Shown: positions 42,684 through 52,688, counted from the first letter of the stretch. The stretch is 64,000 nt of DNA from Lachnospiraceae bacterium (GCA_024699325.1 JAILPS010000014.1:18043-82042); one strand, 5' to 3'. Translations and numbers: made by a program. The notes: generated by a model not told the origin, from the sequence alone.

Positions 42684-45491
42684 ATGATACTGGATTACAG
42701 AGAATACGAGAATACCGCCAGGAAGGCAGTGGCGGAGGGCGTGGTACTGCTTAAGAATAAGAAGAAGGCGCTTCCGATCGCCGCGGGCAGTAATATTGCG
42801 GTTTTTGGAAGAATGCAGAACCACTATTATAAGAGTGGTACAGGTTCGGGCGGCATGGTAAATGTCACGAAGGTCTGGGGGATAATGGATGCCCTTAGGC
42901 TTGAGGATATCGTGATCAACGAGGCTGTATCGCAGTTTTACAGGGAGTTTGACAAGAGCCATCCCTTAGATACAGGTGTTGGTTTTGGCAATGAGCCCTG
43001 GAGCCAGGAGGAGGCAGCCGTGCCCGCAGAGCTTGTAAGAGCTGCAGCTTCTGAGTCAGAGCTCGCGCTTGTGATAATCGCGAGAACAGCCGGAGAGGAG
43101 CAGGACTACGCAGATGCGCCGGGCGCCTACAGACTAAGCGCGGCTGAGGTGGAGATGCTTAAAACCGTCAGGGAAGCATTTGACAAGGTTGCCGTTATAT
43201 TAAATGTCAGCGCGGTCATCGACATGAGCGACATCGAGGTGGTGGCGCCGGATGCCATACTCTATGCATGGCAGGGCGGCGAGATGGGAGGCTTAGGCCT
43301 GGCCGACGTGCTCATGGGCAGAGTGAGCCCCAGCGGCAAGCTGGTTGACAGCATCGTGAAGGATATTAAGCGCGCGCCCGCCTACGAGAATTTCGGGCAG
43401 GATGTGGACCGCGACTTCTATAAGGAAGACATATATGTCGGCTACAGATACTACGAGACATTTGACAGGGATGCGGTTTTATATCCCTTCGGCTTCGGAC
43501 TCAGCTACACCACGTTTTATATAGAGCCAATCGATGCGGATTTCTCTGACACTTTGGCCGTGGGACTTAGCGGCTGCGTGATCGCGAAGGTCACAAACAC
43601 CGGCAGATATGCGGGCAAGGAGGTCGTCCAGGTCTATGTCAGGGAGCCACAGGGCAAGCTTGGCAAGAGCGCTCTGAAGTTAGTTGGCTACAAGAAGGTT
43701 ACAAGCCTGGCGCCGGGCGGTGTGCAGGTGGTCTCAATCAATGTTGAGCCATACACCTACGCGTCATTTGACGACAGCGGCGTCACAGGACACAAAAACG
43801 CCTATGTTTTGGAGGCGGGAACATATAAGTTCTATGTGGGTAACAGCTCGAGAAACCTGCAGGAGGTGGGAGAGTTCACCCTCCACAAGACCAGAGTCAT
43901 AAAACAGCTGACAGAGCAGGCGGCGCCTACTGTTAGCTTTGAGAGAATTCGCCCTGAGGCATGCGCTACGGGCTATAAGATTGCCTACGAGGACGTTCCT
44001 CTTGCCACGGTTATCGACACAGAGGAGGCACACGCGGACAGACCTGAGTGCCTGTCATACACAGGAGACCAGGGCATTAAGCTTGTCGATGTGAGGGATA
44101 AGAAGGCCTCCATGGAGGAGTTTTTAGCACAGCTTTCTGACGAGGATTTGTCCTGCATCATCAGGGGCGAGGGCATGGGAAGCCCGAAGGTTACGCCCGG
44201 AACCGCCGCAGCATTTGGCGGTGTGAGCAAGTCACTTCGCGAGTTTGGAATACCCTGCGGCTGCTGCTCGGACGGACCAAGCGGCATGAGACTTGACAGC
44301 GGTGCGAAGGCATTCTCCCTGCCAAATGGAACGCTTCTCGCGTGCACATTTAGCAGATCCATAAACACGAGACTGTACAGGCTCTTAGGAACTGAGATGA
44401 CTTACAACAAGGTCGACGTTTTGTTGGGACCTGGCATGAACATACACAGGCATCCCCTGAACGGCAGGAATTTTGAATACTTCAGCGAGGACCCTTATGT
44501 GACCGGAACCATCGCGGGGGCTCAGATTGCGGGTCTCAGGCAGGCGGGAGTCACGGGAACGCTTAAGCATTTCTGCGCAAATAACCGCGAGAAGAACCGC
44601 CACGGCATGAACAGCATAATCTCCCAGAGAGCGCTCAGGGAAATATATCTGAAGGGCTTCGAGATGGCTGTCAAGCAGGGTGCTAACTCTGTGATGACGA
44701 CCTACGGCGCGCTAAATGGCGAGTGGACCAACGGACGCCACGATCTGCTCACAAACATCCTGAGAGGCGAGTGGGGATTTAAGGGCATCGTCATGACCGA
44801 CTGGTGGTCAAACATCGGCGACGTCGGCGGAGTGGTTAACAAAACCAACTTTGCAAGACTTGTGCTTAGCCAGAACGACTTCTATGCGGTGTGCCCTGAC
44901 GGCGGCGCAAACACCACGGGGGATAACACTTTAGAAGAGCTGGCGGCGGGCAATATAACCAGGGGCCAGTTAGTCAGAAGTGCTTATAATATATGTAACT
45001 TCCTCATGCGAACCAACGCCATGAGAAGGATGCTTGGAGAGAATATCGACATAAGCATCGAGGGCAGAGATATGGCAGGGGAGGACGATAAGCAGGCTGA
45101 GGTTACCTACTACGATGTGGAGGACGGCTCAGAGATCGACCTGAAAAACGTCATATCCTACAAGGGCGGAAGCTATGTGTTTGGCGTAAATGTCTTAAAG
45201 AGGGGCTGCTACTACATGGACATGGTGGGCTCTAGCGAGCTCTCAGAGCTTGCCCAGATACCTGTGGCAGTGTTCTTCCAGAGCATTCCGGGCGGAACAT
45301 TTACCTTCAACGGAACCGGAGGCAGTGACATGACAGTCACGAGGAAGATACTCTTCTCGGCCAAATACGGCGTTTTGAGACTGAACTTTATAACTGGGGG
45401 ACCTGATCTTAAGAAGATCAAATTTAGATTTGAAAAGGAAGTAGACAATATGCTGGACTGGGGTGAGTTCTCAGAATATATCTACGGTTAA
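42684..45491 (+). CDS. GH3 glycoside hydrolase with reversed domain order
   Basis: A 935-residue cytosolic enzyme without signal peptide. The usual second GH3 domain (alpha/beta sandwich, SGKLVDS) and fibronectin-III-like part (about 290-400, FGFGLSYTTF) come first. The TIM barrel that normally opens the protein comes last (about 480-800), with GPGMNIHRHPLNGRNFEYFSEDP split over two loops and the nucleophile Asp706 in VMTDWW. This permuted order is known for beta-glucosidases of Butyrivibrio and Ruminococcus. About 115 extra residues at the C-terminus carry a beta-rich domain, perhaps for carbohydrate binding. Substrate is likely an imported beta-glucoside. Confidence 0.9.
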   Translation: MILDYREYENTARKAVAEGVVLLKNKKKALPIAAGSNIAVFGRMQNHYYKSGTGSGGMVNVTKVWGIMDALRLEDIVINEAVSQFYREFDKSHPLDTGVGFGNEPWSQEEAAVPAELVRAAASESELALVIIARTAGEEQDYADAPGAYRLSAAEVEMLKTVREAFDKVAVILNVSAVIDMSDIEVVAPDAILYAWQGGEMGGLGLADVLMGRVSPSGKLVDSIVKDIKRAPAYENFGQDVDRDFYKEDIYVGYRYYETFDRDAVLYPFGFGLSYTTFYIEPIDADFSDTLAVGLSGCVIAKVTNTGRYAGKEVVQVYVREPQGKLGKSALKLVGYKKVTSLAPGGVQVVSINVEPYTYASFDDSGVTGHKNAYVLEAGTYKFYVGNSSRNLQEVGEFTLHKTRVIKQLTEQAAPTVSFERIRPEACATGYKIAYEDVPLATVIDTEEAHADRPECLSYTGDQGIKLVDVRDKKASMEEFLAQLSDEDLSCIIRGEGMGSPKVTPGTAAAFGGVSKSLREFGIPCGCCSDGPSGMRLDSGAKAFSLPNGTLLACTFSRSINTRLYRLLGTEMTYNKVDVLLGPGMNIHRHPLNGRNFEYFSEDPYVTGTIAGAQIAGLRQAGVTGTLKHFCANNREKNRHGMNSIISQRALREIYLKGFEMAVKQGANSVMTTYGALNGEWTNGRHDLLTNILRGEWGFKGIVMTDWWSNIGDVGGVVNKTNFARLVLSQNDFYAVCPDGGANTTGDNTLEELAAGNITRGQLVRSAYNICNFLMRTNAMRRMLGENIDISIEGRDMAGEDDKQAEVTYYDVEDGSEIDLKNVISYKGGSYVFGVNVLKRGCYYMDMVGSSELSELAQIPVAVFFQSIPGGTFTFNGTGGSDMTVTRKILFSAKYGVLRLNFITGGPDLKKIKFRFEKEVDNMLDWGEFSEYIYG

Positions 45492-45494
45492 ATA

Positions 45495-46844
45495 ATGAAA
45501 CAATATAATTCACAGTATGAGACAATGACGCAGGCTCCGGTCTCGAAGCTTGTTGTGCAACTTGGCATACCCACGACCATAAGCATGCTGGTCACGTCCA
45601 TCTACAACCTGGTGGACACGTTTTTCGTCGGACAGCTAAACAGCGATTCGGCGACCGGAGCGGTGGGCGTTGTGTTCTCCTTCATGGCGGTTTTGCAGGC
45701 TTTTGGCTTCATGTTTGGACAGGGCGCCGGAAGCAATATTTCCAGACTCCTGGGGGCGAAGGATAGTAAGAGAGCCAGCGTGTTTGCGGCCACAGGCTTC
45801 TACGGCTCCATAGCCATGGGGCTTCTGATATTTCTGATAGGAAGCATGTTTAAGACTAAGCTTGTGTATCTGCTAGGAAGCACCGAGACCATATTTCCAT
45901 ATGCCAGGGACTATCTGACCAACCTCATATGGGCGGCGCCCTTCGTCATGGGAAGCTTCGTATTAAACAATATTCTAAGGTTTGAGGGCAAGGCAAACCT
46001 CTCCATGGTCGGCCTTCTGAGCGGCGCTTTTGTAAATATGGCGCTCGACCCTCTGCTGATATTCGTGTTTGACATGGGAGTGTCCGGAGCGGCGCTTGCC
46101 ACAGGAATATCACAGACCATAAGCTTTAGCATACTTCTGTACATGTTCATAAGCGGAAGAACGCAGTGTAAGCTGGGGATTGTAAATATAAGTAAGAGCC
46201 TGGCAGACTGGTGGAACATAGTTGCAACAGGTTTTCCGAGCCTCATCCGCCAGGGCATGGGAAGCATTTCATCAGCGCTTCTCAACTGGCAGGCGAAGAT
46301 TTACGGAGATGCAGCTGTCGCAGCCATGAGCGTCGTAAACAGAATTATGATGTTTATCTTCTCAGCAGGGCTTGGCATAGGGCAGGGCTTCCAGCCCGTG
46401 TGCGGCTACAACTACGGCGCCGGCAAATACTCCAGAGTCAAAGAGGCGTGTACATTCACGATTAAGCTCGCCATGGGCATCATCGATGTGGTGGCTCTTT
46501 TAGGCTTCATATTTGCCCCCGGCTTAGTGGCCATATTTAGAAATGATCCGACTGTAATAGAGATAGGAACCGTGACTCTTAGAGCGCAGTGCCTGTCCGT
46601 CATGATAGTGCCTGTCATGGTCATAACCAACATGACCCTCCAGAGCACAGGCCAGAAGGCGTGGGCGACATTTACCTCCATGCTCAGGAACGGTATATAC
46701 TTCATACCAATCCTTCTTCTGTTTAGCCACCTCTTCGGACTCTTCGGAATACAGATCGCGCAGGCGGTGGCAGAGGTTCTGTCCGTCATAACATGCGCAC
46801 CAATACTATATAACTTCCTAAGGAAACTTCCGGAGGATGCATAG
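45495..46844 (+). CDS. MATE-family efflux transporter
   Basis: A 449-residue membrane protein with about twelve hydrophobic segments in two similar halves. It has the MATE opening (LVVQLGIPTTISMLVTSIYNL then VDTFFVGQL) and GIGQGFQPVCGYNYGA in the second half. It exchanges Na+ or H+ for cationic compounds. It starts 3 bp after the GH3 stop with no clear ribosome site, so it is probably translated by coupling. Confidence 0.9.
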   Translation: MKQYNSQYETMTQAPVSKLVVQLGIPTTISMLVTSIYNLVDTFFVGQLNSDSATGAVGVVFSFMAVLQAFGFMFGQGAGSNISRLLGAKDSKRASVFAATGFYGSIAMGLLIFLIGSMFKTKLVYLLGSTETIFPYARDYLTNLIWAAPFVMGSFVLNNILRFEGKANLSMVGLLSGAFVNMALDPLLIFVFDMGVSGAALATGISQTISFSILLYMFISGRTQCKLGIVNISKSLADWWNIVATGFPSLIRQGMGSISSALLNWQAKIYGDAAVAAMSVVNRIMMFIFSAGLGIGQGFQPVCGYNYGAGKYSRVKEACTFTIKLAMGIIDVVALLGFIFAPGLVAIFRNDPTVIEIGTVTLRAQCLSVMIVPVMVITNMTLQSTGQKAWATFTSMLRNGIYFIPILLLFSHLFGLFGIQIAQAVAEVLSVITCAPILYNFLRKLPEDA

Positions 46845-46852
46845 AGCAAAAC

Positions 46853-46877
46853 AACCCCCACCTTGCGGTGGGGGTTT
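46853..46877. terminator. Bidirectional terminator between the MATE gene and the ABC operon
   Basis: AACCCCCACC pairs with GGTGGGGGTT around TTGC. Confidence 0.88.
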
Positions 46878-46883
46878 CGTATA

Positions 46884-48293
46884 TCAGACTTCTTTTCTTA
46901 CAAATGCATCTCTTGCTATAAACAGGAAGAGTATCATGTAAATGGTGATATTGATTACTGCGCCTGTGACAGTCATATGCGGGAACAGGCCGTTTCCGTA
47001 TTTGATGCCCAGAATATCCCAGTTTGCAAACACTAGATATCTTCCGTAGTCAAGCTTAAGCGCGGCAAAAATCTCTGTGGCAGTTGCGCCTACGAACATA
47101 ACAAAGAGGCTGATGCCGATGGATACTGCTGTGCTTCTAAACAGTGCAGAAATCATGAAGGCGATAGTTATAACTACGATGTACTCTACAAGATCGAATG
47201 CGTATGTGTTAATAACTACACCCAGAACACTGCCTGTGTGAATGCTTCCGTTCACATAGCTGAGGAGTGGTGAGCCGATGCCTGCATTGCCTGCAAATGC
47301 TGTCGCAATAATGTTTGACAGGAATGTAAAAATACTTGTCAGGATCATGAGAATGATGACTGAGGCGTATTTTGCCCAGAATATCTTGGCGCGGCTTACA
47401 GGGTTTATGAGCAGGAATTTGATTGTTCCCTGACCGAATTCTCCTGCAATTATTCCGCCCGCGATGATAATCATGATGACACACATTATGGTGAGAAGCC
47501 CGCTTGAGCCGTCAACTGAAGACCAGAACGGAGTATCATATATGTACTTGACAGCAGTATACATATTATCATCCAGCTCCTGGTGAGGCAGTTGCGTCAC
47601 ACCGTATTGGATGTTGTTGTTTAGTCTGTACATGCAGATCTCGCATTTAGCCTTGGCGTTGTCATAGGCATCGTCTAACTCGCGCTTGTTATTCTCGTAG
47701 TTTGAAACTGTAATCGCGTTACCTATATTATTTCTAACTAACATATAGCGCCAGTCATTGTCCTCGGGAACGACATCATGCTCAATCAGCCAGTCAATCA
47801 TCTTATTGCATAACTCGCTGTTGGAATCGGCATAATAAACCTTCATAGTCTCGTAATAAGGCTTGTAATCGCCGGATTTGATGGCTTTAGTGCAGGCATC
47901 AATAGCATTTACAGCCTGCTGTCTGGTTGTCTCGTCAGCTTCGCTTTTCTCACTGTATGCGTCATGATAGTATAACTCATAGGTGTTATTTAAGTAAGCT
48001 GCCTGCCATGACTGAGATCCGTCGTAGTAGAACAGGTCATAAATCTCCAGCTCCAGCGCCGTCTCAATTAACGAAATAACGTAGTCGTTATTGTGGTCAG
48101 AATTGGTTTCCTTGTACCAGGCGAGGTCACTTTCAAGATTTTCCCTGCCGTAGTCGTGGTAATAGTATTGGTTATTGACTAACTTAGGTAGAAACTGCAT
48201 TGCAAATGCGAAGACAAGAATCGCGATAATCATAACATATGAGCTCTTCTTGGCAAATATTTTGACAAATTCGTTTTTAATTAGATTAAGCAA
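46884..48293 (-). CDS. ABC-2 type transporter permease
   Basis: A 469-residue membrane protein: one helix near 18-36, a long extracytoplasmic stretch (about 37-255, rich in Tyr and Asp), and about five helices in the C-terminal half. This is the ABC-2/NatB-like layout. It starts with TTG48293 behind GGAGGTAG, and overlaps the end of the ATPase gene by 8 bp. It is the third gene of an operon under a TGTACTA-N7-TAGTACA operator. The substrate is unknown. Confidence 0.85.
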   Translation of the reverse strand: MLNLIKNEFVKIFAKKSSYVMIIAILVFAFAMQFLPKLVNNQYYYHDYGRENLESDLAWYKETNSDHNNDYVISLIETALELEIYDLFYYDGSQSWQAAYLNNTYELYYHDAYSEKSEADETTRQQAVNAIDACTKAIKSGDYKPYYETMKVYYADSNSELCNKMIDWLIEHDVVPEDNDWRYMLVRNNIGNAITVSNYENNKRELDDAYDNAKAKCEICMYRLNNNIQYGVTQLPHQELDDNMYTAVKYIYDTPFWSSVDGSSGLLTIMCVIMIIIAGGIIAGEFGQGTIKFLLINPVSRAKIFWAKYASVIILMILTSIFTFLSNIIATAFAGNAGIGSPLLSYVNGSIHTGSVLGVVINTYAFDLVEYIVVITIAFMISALFRSTAVSIGISLFVMFVGATATEIFAALKLDYGRYLVFANWDILGIKYGNGLFPHMTVTGAVINITIYMILFLFIARDAFVRKEV

Positions 48294-49236
48294 TCTGGCT
48301 ACCTCCCTCCTGAGTCATCTGAAGGAATACATCCTCGAGATGCTTGTTGGTTACAGGGGTAATGCTGTAAATGCTGTAACCACTCTCAAACAGTTTGCGG
48401 TTTAATTCACCTGAGAATCTGTCCGTCTTGTCAGAAGGATAGCTGATCTCGAAATGTGTCTCGTCCATGACGTGGCCTGATATAGTCTCATCATATTCAG
48501 ACACAGTCTTAAATGCCTCCTCGGCCCTGTCCACATAGTAGTGGAAGGTGAGAGTGTCGCTTGCTGCGCTGGCAACCAGCTCATCGATGGTTTTGACATC
48601 GACCATGGCGCCGTTCATGATGATGCCGACTCTGTCGCACATAAGCTCCATCTCGCTCATCATGTGGCTGGAAACTAAAACGCACACTCCCTCCTCGTGG
48701 GCTAGCTTCTTGAGAATGTCTCGAAGCGTTTTGATACCTGCCGGGTCCAAACCGTTAGTCGGCTCGTCGAGGATTAAAACCTTCGGGTGGTGGAGGAGTG
48801 CCTGGGCAAGTCCCAGCCTCTGCTTCATACCTAGAGAGTATTTGCCGACCTTCTCCTTAATTCTGTTTGAGAGGCCGACCAACTCGATAACCTCCTGGAC
48901 ACGCTCAGGTGTGACGCCCTTTCTGATGCGGGCGTAGAGCTGAAGGTTCTGAAGGCCTGTCAGATTCTTGTATGATTCCGGGTTCTCCACGATGGCGCCA
49001 ACCAGCTTCATGGCGTCCTCGAAATTCTTCTCCACATCGTTGCCGCAGATGCTTATCTGTCCCTCGTCAATCGAGAGAAGTCCGACAATCATTTTGATTG
49101 TTGTTGATTTTCCTGCACCGTTAGGTCCCAGGAAACCGAAAACCTCACCAGCGTAGGTAGTAAGGTTTACATCTTTTAAAACATGGCGCTTGCCAAATGA
49201 CTTGTTAAGGCCACGGATTTCTATAGCTGTTTCCAT
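48286..49236 (-). CDS. ABC transporter ATP-binding protein
   Basis: A 316-residue ATPase of the CcmA/NatA type: Walker A GPNGAGKST, signature YSLGMKQR and Walker B LILDEPTNGLDP. The C-terminal extension (about 220-316) is typical of peptide or antibiotic exporters with ABC-2 permeases. AGGGAG precedes the start. It is the second gene of the operon. Confidence 0.93.
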   Translation of the reverse strand: METAIEIRGLNKSFGKRHVLKDVNLTTYAGEVFGFLGPNGAGKSTTIKMIVGLLSIDEGQISICGNDVEKNFEDAMKLVGAIVENPESYKNLTGLQNLQLYARIRKGVTPERVQEVIELVGLSNRIKEKVGKYSLGMKQRLGLAQALLHHPKVLILDEPTNGLDPAGIKTLRDILKKLAHEEGVCVLVSSHMMSEMELMCDRVGIIMNGAMVDVKTIDELVASAASDTLTFHYYVDRAEEAFKTVSEYDETISGHVMDETHFEISYPSDKTDRFSGELNRKLFESGYSIYSITPVTNKHLEDVFLQMTQEGGSQIA

Positions 49237-49250
49237 ATTACTCCCTTCAC

Positions 49251-49937
49251 TTAGTATTCTTCGATAATTTCTGTAGTAGGTCTGTTGTTATAGTTTACAA
49301 AGCTGTACATATAGCTGATTTTCCACTCGCCGTTCTCGTGAAGCATTTCCCCCTGAACGTTGCACGCAGGCACTGTGTACTTAAGCTTCATATGCACATC
49401 TGTTTTATTGTCATAGTTATAGTCACTTGGATAGATTCTGGTCACATAATCAAAATCAAAATATGGAGCAAAACCATCGGTCTCAATAACGTATGAATAC
49501 GTGAAACTGAATAACACAGCCTCAGGGCCGTTCTTGGTAAGCTTCATATCTGTGATGTGATAATCATAGGAAGTTATCATGCCGCTCTCACCTGTCATAG
49601 CGTCATTCGCGAGGGAATCAAGCACTTCGTTCTTCCTGTAATAATTCTTAGGATCATCACAGGTTACAGTCCAGTAATCATTGATGATATTCTCTAAATT
49701 CTGTGAATAGAGCTTGGATTCTTCCTGTGTCCACTTCTGGTTGCCGTCCTTCACTGTTGACGGGGCGTAAGAAGCTTTGGCGAGGGCATCCACATAGGTG
49801 GTGAGAATATTCTCAATATCATCCTTCTGGGTGTCAAACACTACATTGTCATAGACCACATAGCCCACTGTTGCAGCTAGAACCACACCTGCAAGAAGAA
49901 TGCCACGGTTAGCCCGTTTTAAAAATGGTTTCTTCAA
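49251..49937 (-). CDS. Membrane-anchored extracytoplasmic protein of the ABC operon
   Basis: A 228-residue protein starting at TTG49937 behind AAAGGAG. It has a basic start, one helix (about 12-32) and an outside domain with many Tyr and Asp residues. I recognise no named family; a lumazine/NTF2-like fold as in transporter accessory proteins is possible. It is the first gene of an operon with an ABC ATPase and permease, so an accessory or sensing part of that exporter is the simplest guess. Confidence 0.7.
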   Translation of the reverse strand: MKKPFLKRANRGILLAGVVLAATVGYVVYDNVVFDTQKDDIENILTTYVDALAKASYAPSTVKDGNQKWTQEESKLYSQNLENIINDYWTVTCDDPKNYYRKNEVLDSLANDAMTGESGMITSYDYHITDMKLTKNGPEAVLFSFTYSYVIETDGFAPYFDFDYVTRIYPSDYNYDNKTDVHMKLKYTVPACNVQGEMLHENGEWKISYMYSFVNYNNRPTTEIIEEY

Positions 49938-49957
49938 AACAAAATTCTCCTTTCAAC

Positions 49958-49978
49958 TGTACTAATGCACATAGTACA
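49958..49978 (-). promoter_or_regulatory. Operator over the -10: TGTACTA-N7-TAGTACA
   Basis: The two 7-bp arms are identical to those at 9587-9607, with the same 7-bp spacer. The site covers the -10 hexamer TACTAT of the ABC operon promoter. Confidence 0.7.
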
Positions 49979-50000
49979 CACAGCAATAAGATTTGTCAAG
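49972..50000 (-). promoter_or_regulatory. Promoter of the three-gene ABC operon
   Basis: Minus strand TTGACA, exactly 17 bp, TACTAT. It is near consensus, so strong expression is expected when the overlapping operator is free. Confidence 0.8.
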
Positions 50001-50027
50001 AACAAAATTCTTAAATCTGTGCATATT

Positions 50028-50065
50028 AAAAAACCAAGCTCATCATAACACGACGAGCCTGGTTA
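50028..50065 (-). terminator. Terminator of the PAP2 gene
   Basis: Minus strand AACCAGGCTCGTC pairs with GATGAGCTTGGTT, including G/T pairs, then six T. Confidence 0.75.
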
Positions 50066-50093
50066 GTCACATTAATAATTTCTTACAAGAATG

Positions 50094-50762
50094 TCATATA
50101 ATTGCGTTAAGAAATGTCTTTTTGACACCCTCACGCCATGGAGTGGTGTAGCAGATTACAGCTAAAAGTACACTCAGAAGCACGCCGCATACCACGTCTA
50201 TGATGGAGTGCTGCTTGATCATAACTGTGGAAACGATGATCAGGAGATTGAGCAAAATGGTGCCGATTCGAAGCGCCCTGTGGCCGTTTAGCGCCTTGGA
50301 TTTGAGAGCCACGATTATCACGGACGAGCAGGATGAGCAGTGCATGGACGGGCAGACATTTACAGGACCGTCGGCCTTCCACAGGGTGTTTACGAAGAAG
50401 GCGCAGAAGTTTCTGTCCGGAATATCCACGCGAAGGTCAAGCCCTGTTGGCATTATGATGTTTATGATGAAGCATATGTTCATGCCTGTAAACATTATAA
50501 ACCACAGATCCTGAAATTCCTTCTTGTCCACTATCATGAGGTACACAAGCGCAGATGGAAATGCTGCAAACCACATGGAATACGGTATGACGAAGTACTC
50601 GCAAAATGGTATCAGATCGTCTAGAGGGCTGTGGATTATGACCTTGGACTTAAGGGTAAAATCCAGCGTGAAAAATGTTATCACATAGAATATCAGATAG
50701 AGCATGGCGTAGCTGTGTTTGTTTGCCTTACACCACGCTAATCCCTGTTTTATAAGTTTCAT
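50094..50762 (-). CDS. PAP2-superfamily membrane phosphatase or phosphotransferase
   Basis: A 222-residue protein with about six helices. The active-site motifs are CPSMHCSSC (the PSxH site) and KQHSIIDVVCG with the second His and Asp. This spacing fits the Aur1/Ipt1-like branch more than classical PAP2 enzymes with a KxxxxxxRP site, which is absent. Probable substrate is a lipid phosphate or phospholipid head group. AAAGGA precedes the start. It is monocistronic. Confidence 0.8.
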   Translation of the reverse strand: MKLIKQGLAWCKANKHSYAMLYLIFYVITFFTLDFTLKSKVIIHSPLDDLIPFCEYFVIPYSMWFAAFPSALVYLMIVDKKEFQDLWFIMFTGMNICFIINIIMPTGLDLRVDIPDRNFCAFFVNTLWKADGPVNVCPSMHCSSCSSVIIVALKSKALNGHRALRIGTILLNLLIIVSTVMIKQHSIIDVVCGVLLSVLLAVICYTTPWREGVKKTFLNAII

Positions 50763-50873
50763 AGCGTTTATCCTTTACAAATAGTGCAGTTTTGACGCTG
50801 CAAATCGTTATTATAACGAAAAACTTTGTTTTAGGCAACATAAAAACTTTACAATTTAAGCCACATTTACTAT

Positions 50874-50901
50874 TGAGATTTTTTTGCATTTCCGATATAA
50901 T
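50874..50901 (+). promoter_or_regulatory. Promoter of the phosphoglucomutase gene
   Basis: TTGAGA (50874-50879), 16 bp, TATAAT (50896-50901). Confidence 0.65.
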
Positions 50902-50960
50902 GTTTCAGAATCTGACGTGTGGCAGTCAGACATATCAAAGAATTATCAGGAGGACCTACT

Positions 50961-52688
50961 ATGGGATACATGGAGAAGTACAACTTCTGGCTCACGGATA
51001 ACGATTTCGATGAGGCTACGAAGGCAGAACTGTTGGCCATCAAGGACAACGAGGCAGAGATAGAGGACCGTTTTTATAAGGATCTGGAGTTTGGTACAGG
51101 TGGTTTAAGAGGTGTACTTGGCGCAGGTTCAAACAGAATGAATGTATATACAGTTCGCAGGGCTACACAGGGTCTTGCAAACTATATTATCAAGCAGGGC
51201 GCACAGGATAAGGGCGTTGCCATTGCTTACGATTCAAGAAGAAGATCAACAGAGTTTGCCAACGAGGCTGCACTTTGCTTAGCAGCTAACGGCATCAAGG
51301 CTTACATCTTCCCATCACTTCGCCCGACACCTGAGCTCTCATTTGCTCTCAGAACTCTGGGCGCTACAGCTGGTATCATTCTCACAGCCAGCCACAACCC
51401 GCCAGAGTACAACGGCTACAAGGTTTACTGGGAGGACGGCGCACAGATCACCGCTCCAAGAGATAAGGATATCATCGCTGAGGTTAACGCCATAACAGAT
51501 TACGGCACATGCAAGACCATGGACAAGGAGAGCGCTTCTGTCTTAGGTTTATATAATGTGATCGGCTATGACATGGATGACAAATACATCGCTGAGCTCA
51601 AGAAGTTAGTTATCAACCCTGATGTTGTAAGAGAGATGGGCAAGGAGATGAAGATTGTCTACACACCTCTTCACGGAACAGGCAACATCCCTGCAAGACG
51701 TGTGCTTAAGGAAATCGGCTTCGAGCATGTATATGCGGTTCCTGAGCAGGAGAAACCGGACGGAGAGTTCCCTACAGTTTCTTATCCTAACCCAGAGGAT
51801 CCGAAGGCATTCGCCCTTGCACTTAAGCTTGCGAAGGAGGTTGACGCAGATTTAGTTCTCGCAACTGACCCCGACGCCGACAGATTAGGCGTATACGCTA
51901 AGGATTCAGCTACAGGCGAGTATGTTTCATTTACAGGCAACATGAGCGGATGCCTCGTATGCGAATACGAGCTCTCACAGAAGAAGGCTCTCGGCATTCT
52001 TCCTGAGAACGGCGCAGTTGTTGAGACCATCGTTTCAACAGACATGTGCAAGGCAATCGCCAAGGAATACAACATGAAGCTCATCGAGGTCTTAACAGGA
52101 TTTAAGTTCATCGGCGAGCAGATCAAATTCTTCGAGCAGCAGAACACATACAGCTACCAGTTTGGTTTCGAGGAGAGCTACGGCCTCTTAATCGGAACAC
52201 ATGCCCGCGATAAGGACGCCATCGTTGCAGTTATGGCTCTGTGCGAGGCAGCTGCATATTACAGAAAGCAGGGTCTCACTCTCTGGGATCAGATGCTTAA
52301 GATCTACGAGAAGTACGGCTTCTACCGCGAGGGTCTGCACACCATCACTCTGAAGGGTGTTGACGGCGCTGCACAGATCAAGGCCATGATGGAGAGCCTC
52401 AGAACCAACCCTGTCAAGGAGCTTGCAGGCTATAAGGTATTAGAGTTCAGAGACTACGACAAGGACACAGTATTAGACATTCAGACAGGTAAGGTTACAC
52501 CTACAGGTCTTCCTAAGTCCAACGTTCTCTACTATCAGTTCGACGACAATGCATGGTGCTGCGTTCGTCCTTCAGGTACTGAGCCTAAGATCAAGTTCTA
52601 CATGGGCGTCAAGGGAACATCATTTGAGAATGCAGGCGACAAGCTCAAGGCTCTCACAGACGGTTTCTTAAAGCTCACAGAGCAGTAA
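50961..52688 (+). CDS. pgcA: Phospho-sugar mutase (phosphoglucomutase type)
   Basis: A 575-residue alpha-D-phosphohexomutase. It has FGTGGLRGVLG, the phosphoserine loop TASHNPPEYNGYK, the metal loop DPDADRLG, the sugar loop GFEESYG and the C-terminal RPSGTEPKIKFY. Its length fits the Firmicutes PgcA type, which links glycogen or wall sugar metabolism to glycolysis. ATG50961 follows AGGAGG; an extension to 50919 would bypass that site. Confidence 0.93.
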   Translation: MGYMEKYNFWLTDNDFDEATKAELLAIKDNEAEIEDRFYKDLEFGTGGLRGVLGAGSNRMNVYTVRRATQGLANYIIKQGAQDKGVAIAYDSRRRSTEFANEAALCLAANGIKAYIFPSLRPTPELSFALRTLGATAGIILTASHNPPEYNGYKVYWEDGAQITAPRDKDIIAEVNAITDYGTCKTMDKESASVLGLYNVIGYDMDDKYIAELKKLVINPDVVREMGKEMKIVYTPLHGTGNIPARRVLKEIGFEHVYAVPEQEKPDGEFPTVSYPNPEDPKAFALALKLAKEVDADLVLATDPDADRLGVYAKDSATGEYVSFTGNMSGCLVCEYELSQKKALGILPENGAVVETIVSTDMCKAIAKEYNMKLIEVLTGFKFIGEQIKFFEQQNTYSYQFGFEESYGLLIGTHARDKDAIVAVMALCEAAAYYRKQGLTLWDQMLKIYEKYGFYREGLHTITLKGVDGAAQIKAMMESLRTNPVKELAGYKVLEFRDYDKDTVLDIQTGKVTPTGLPKSNVLYYQFDDNAWCCVRPSGTEPKIKFYMGVKGTSFENAGDKLKALTDGFLKLTEQ

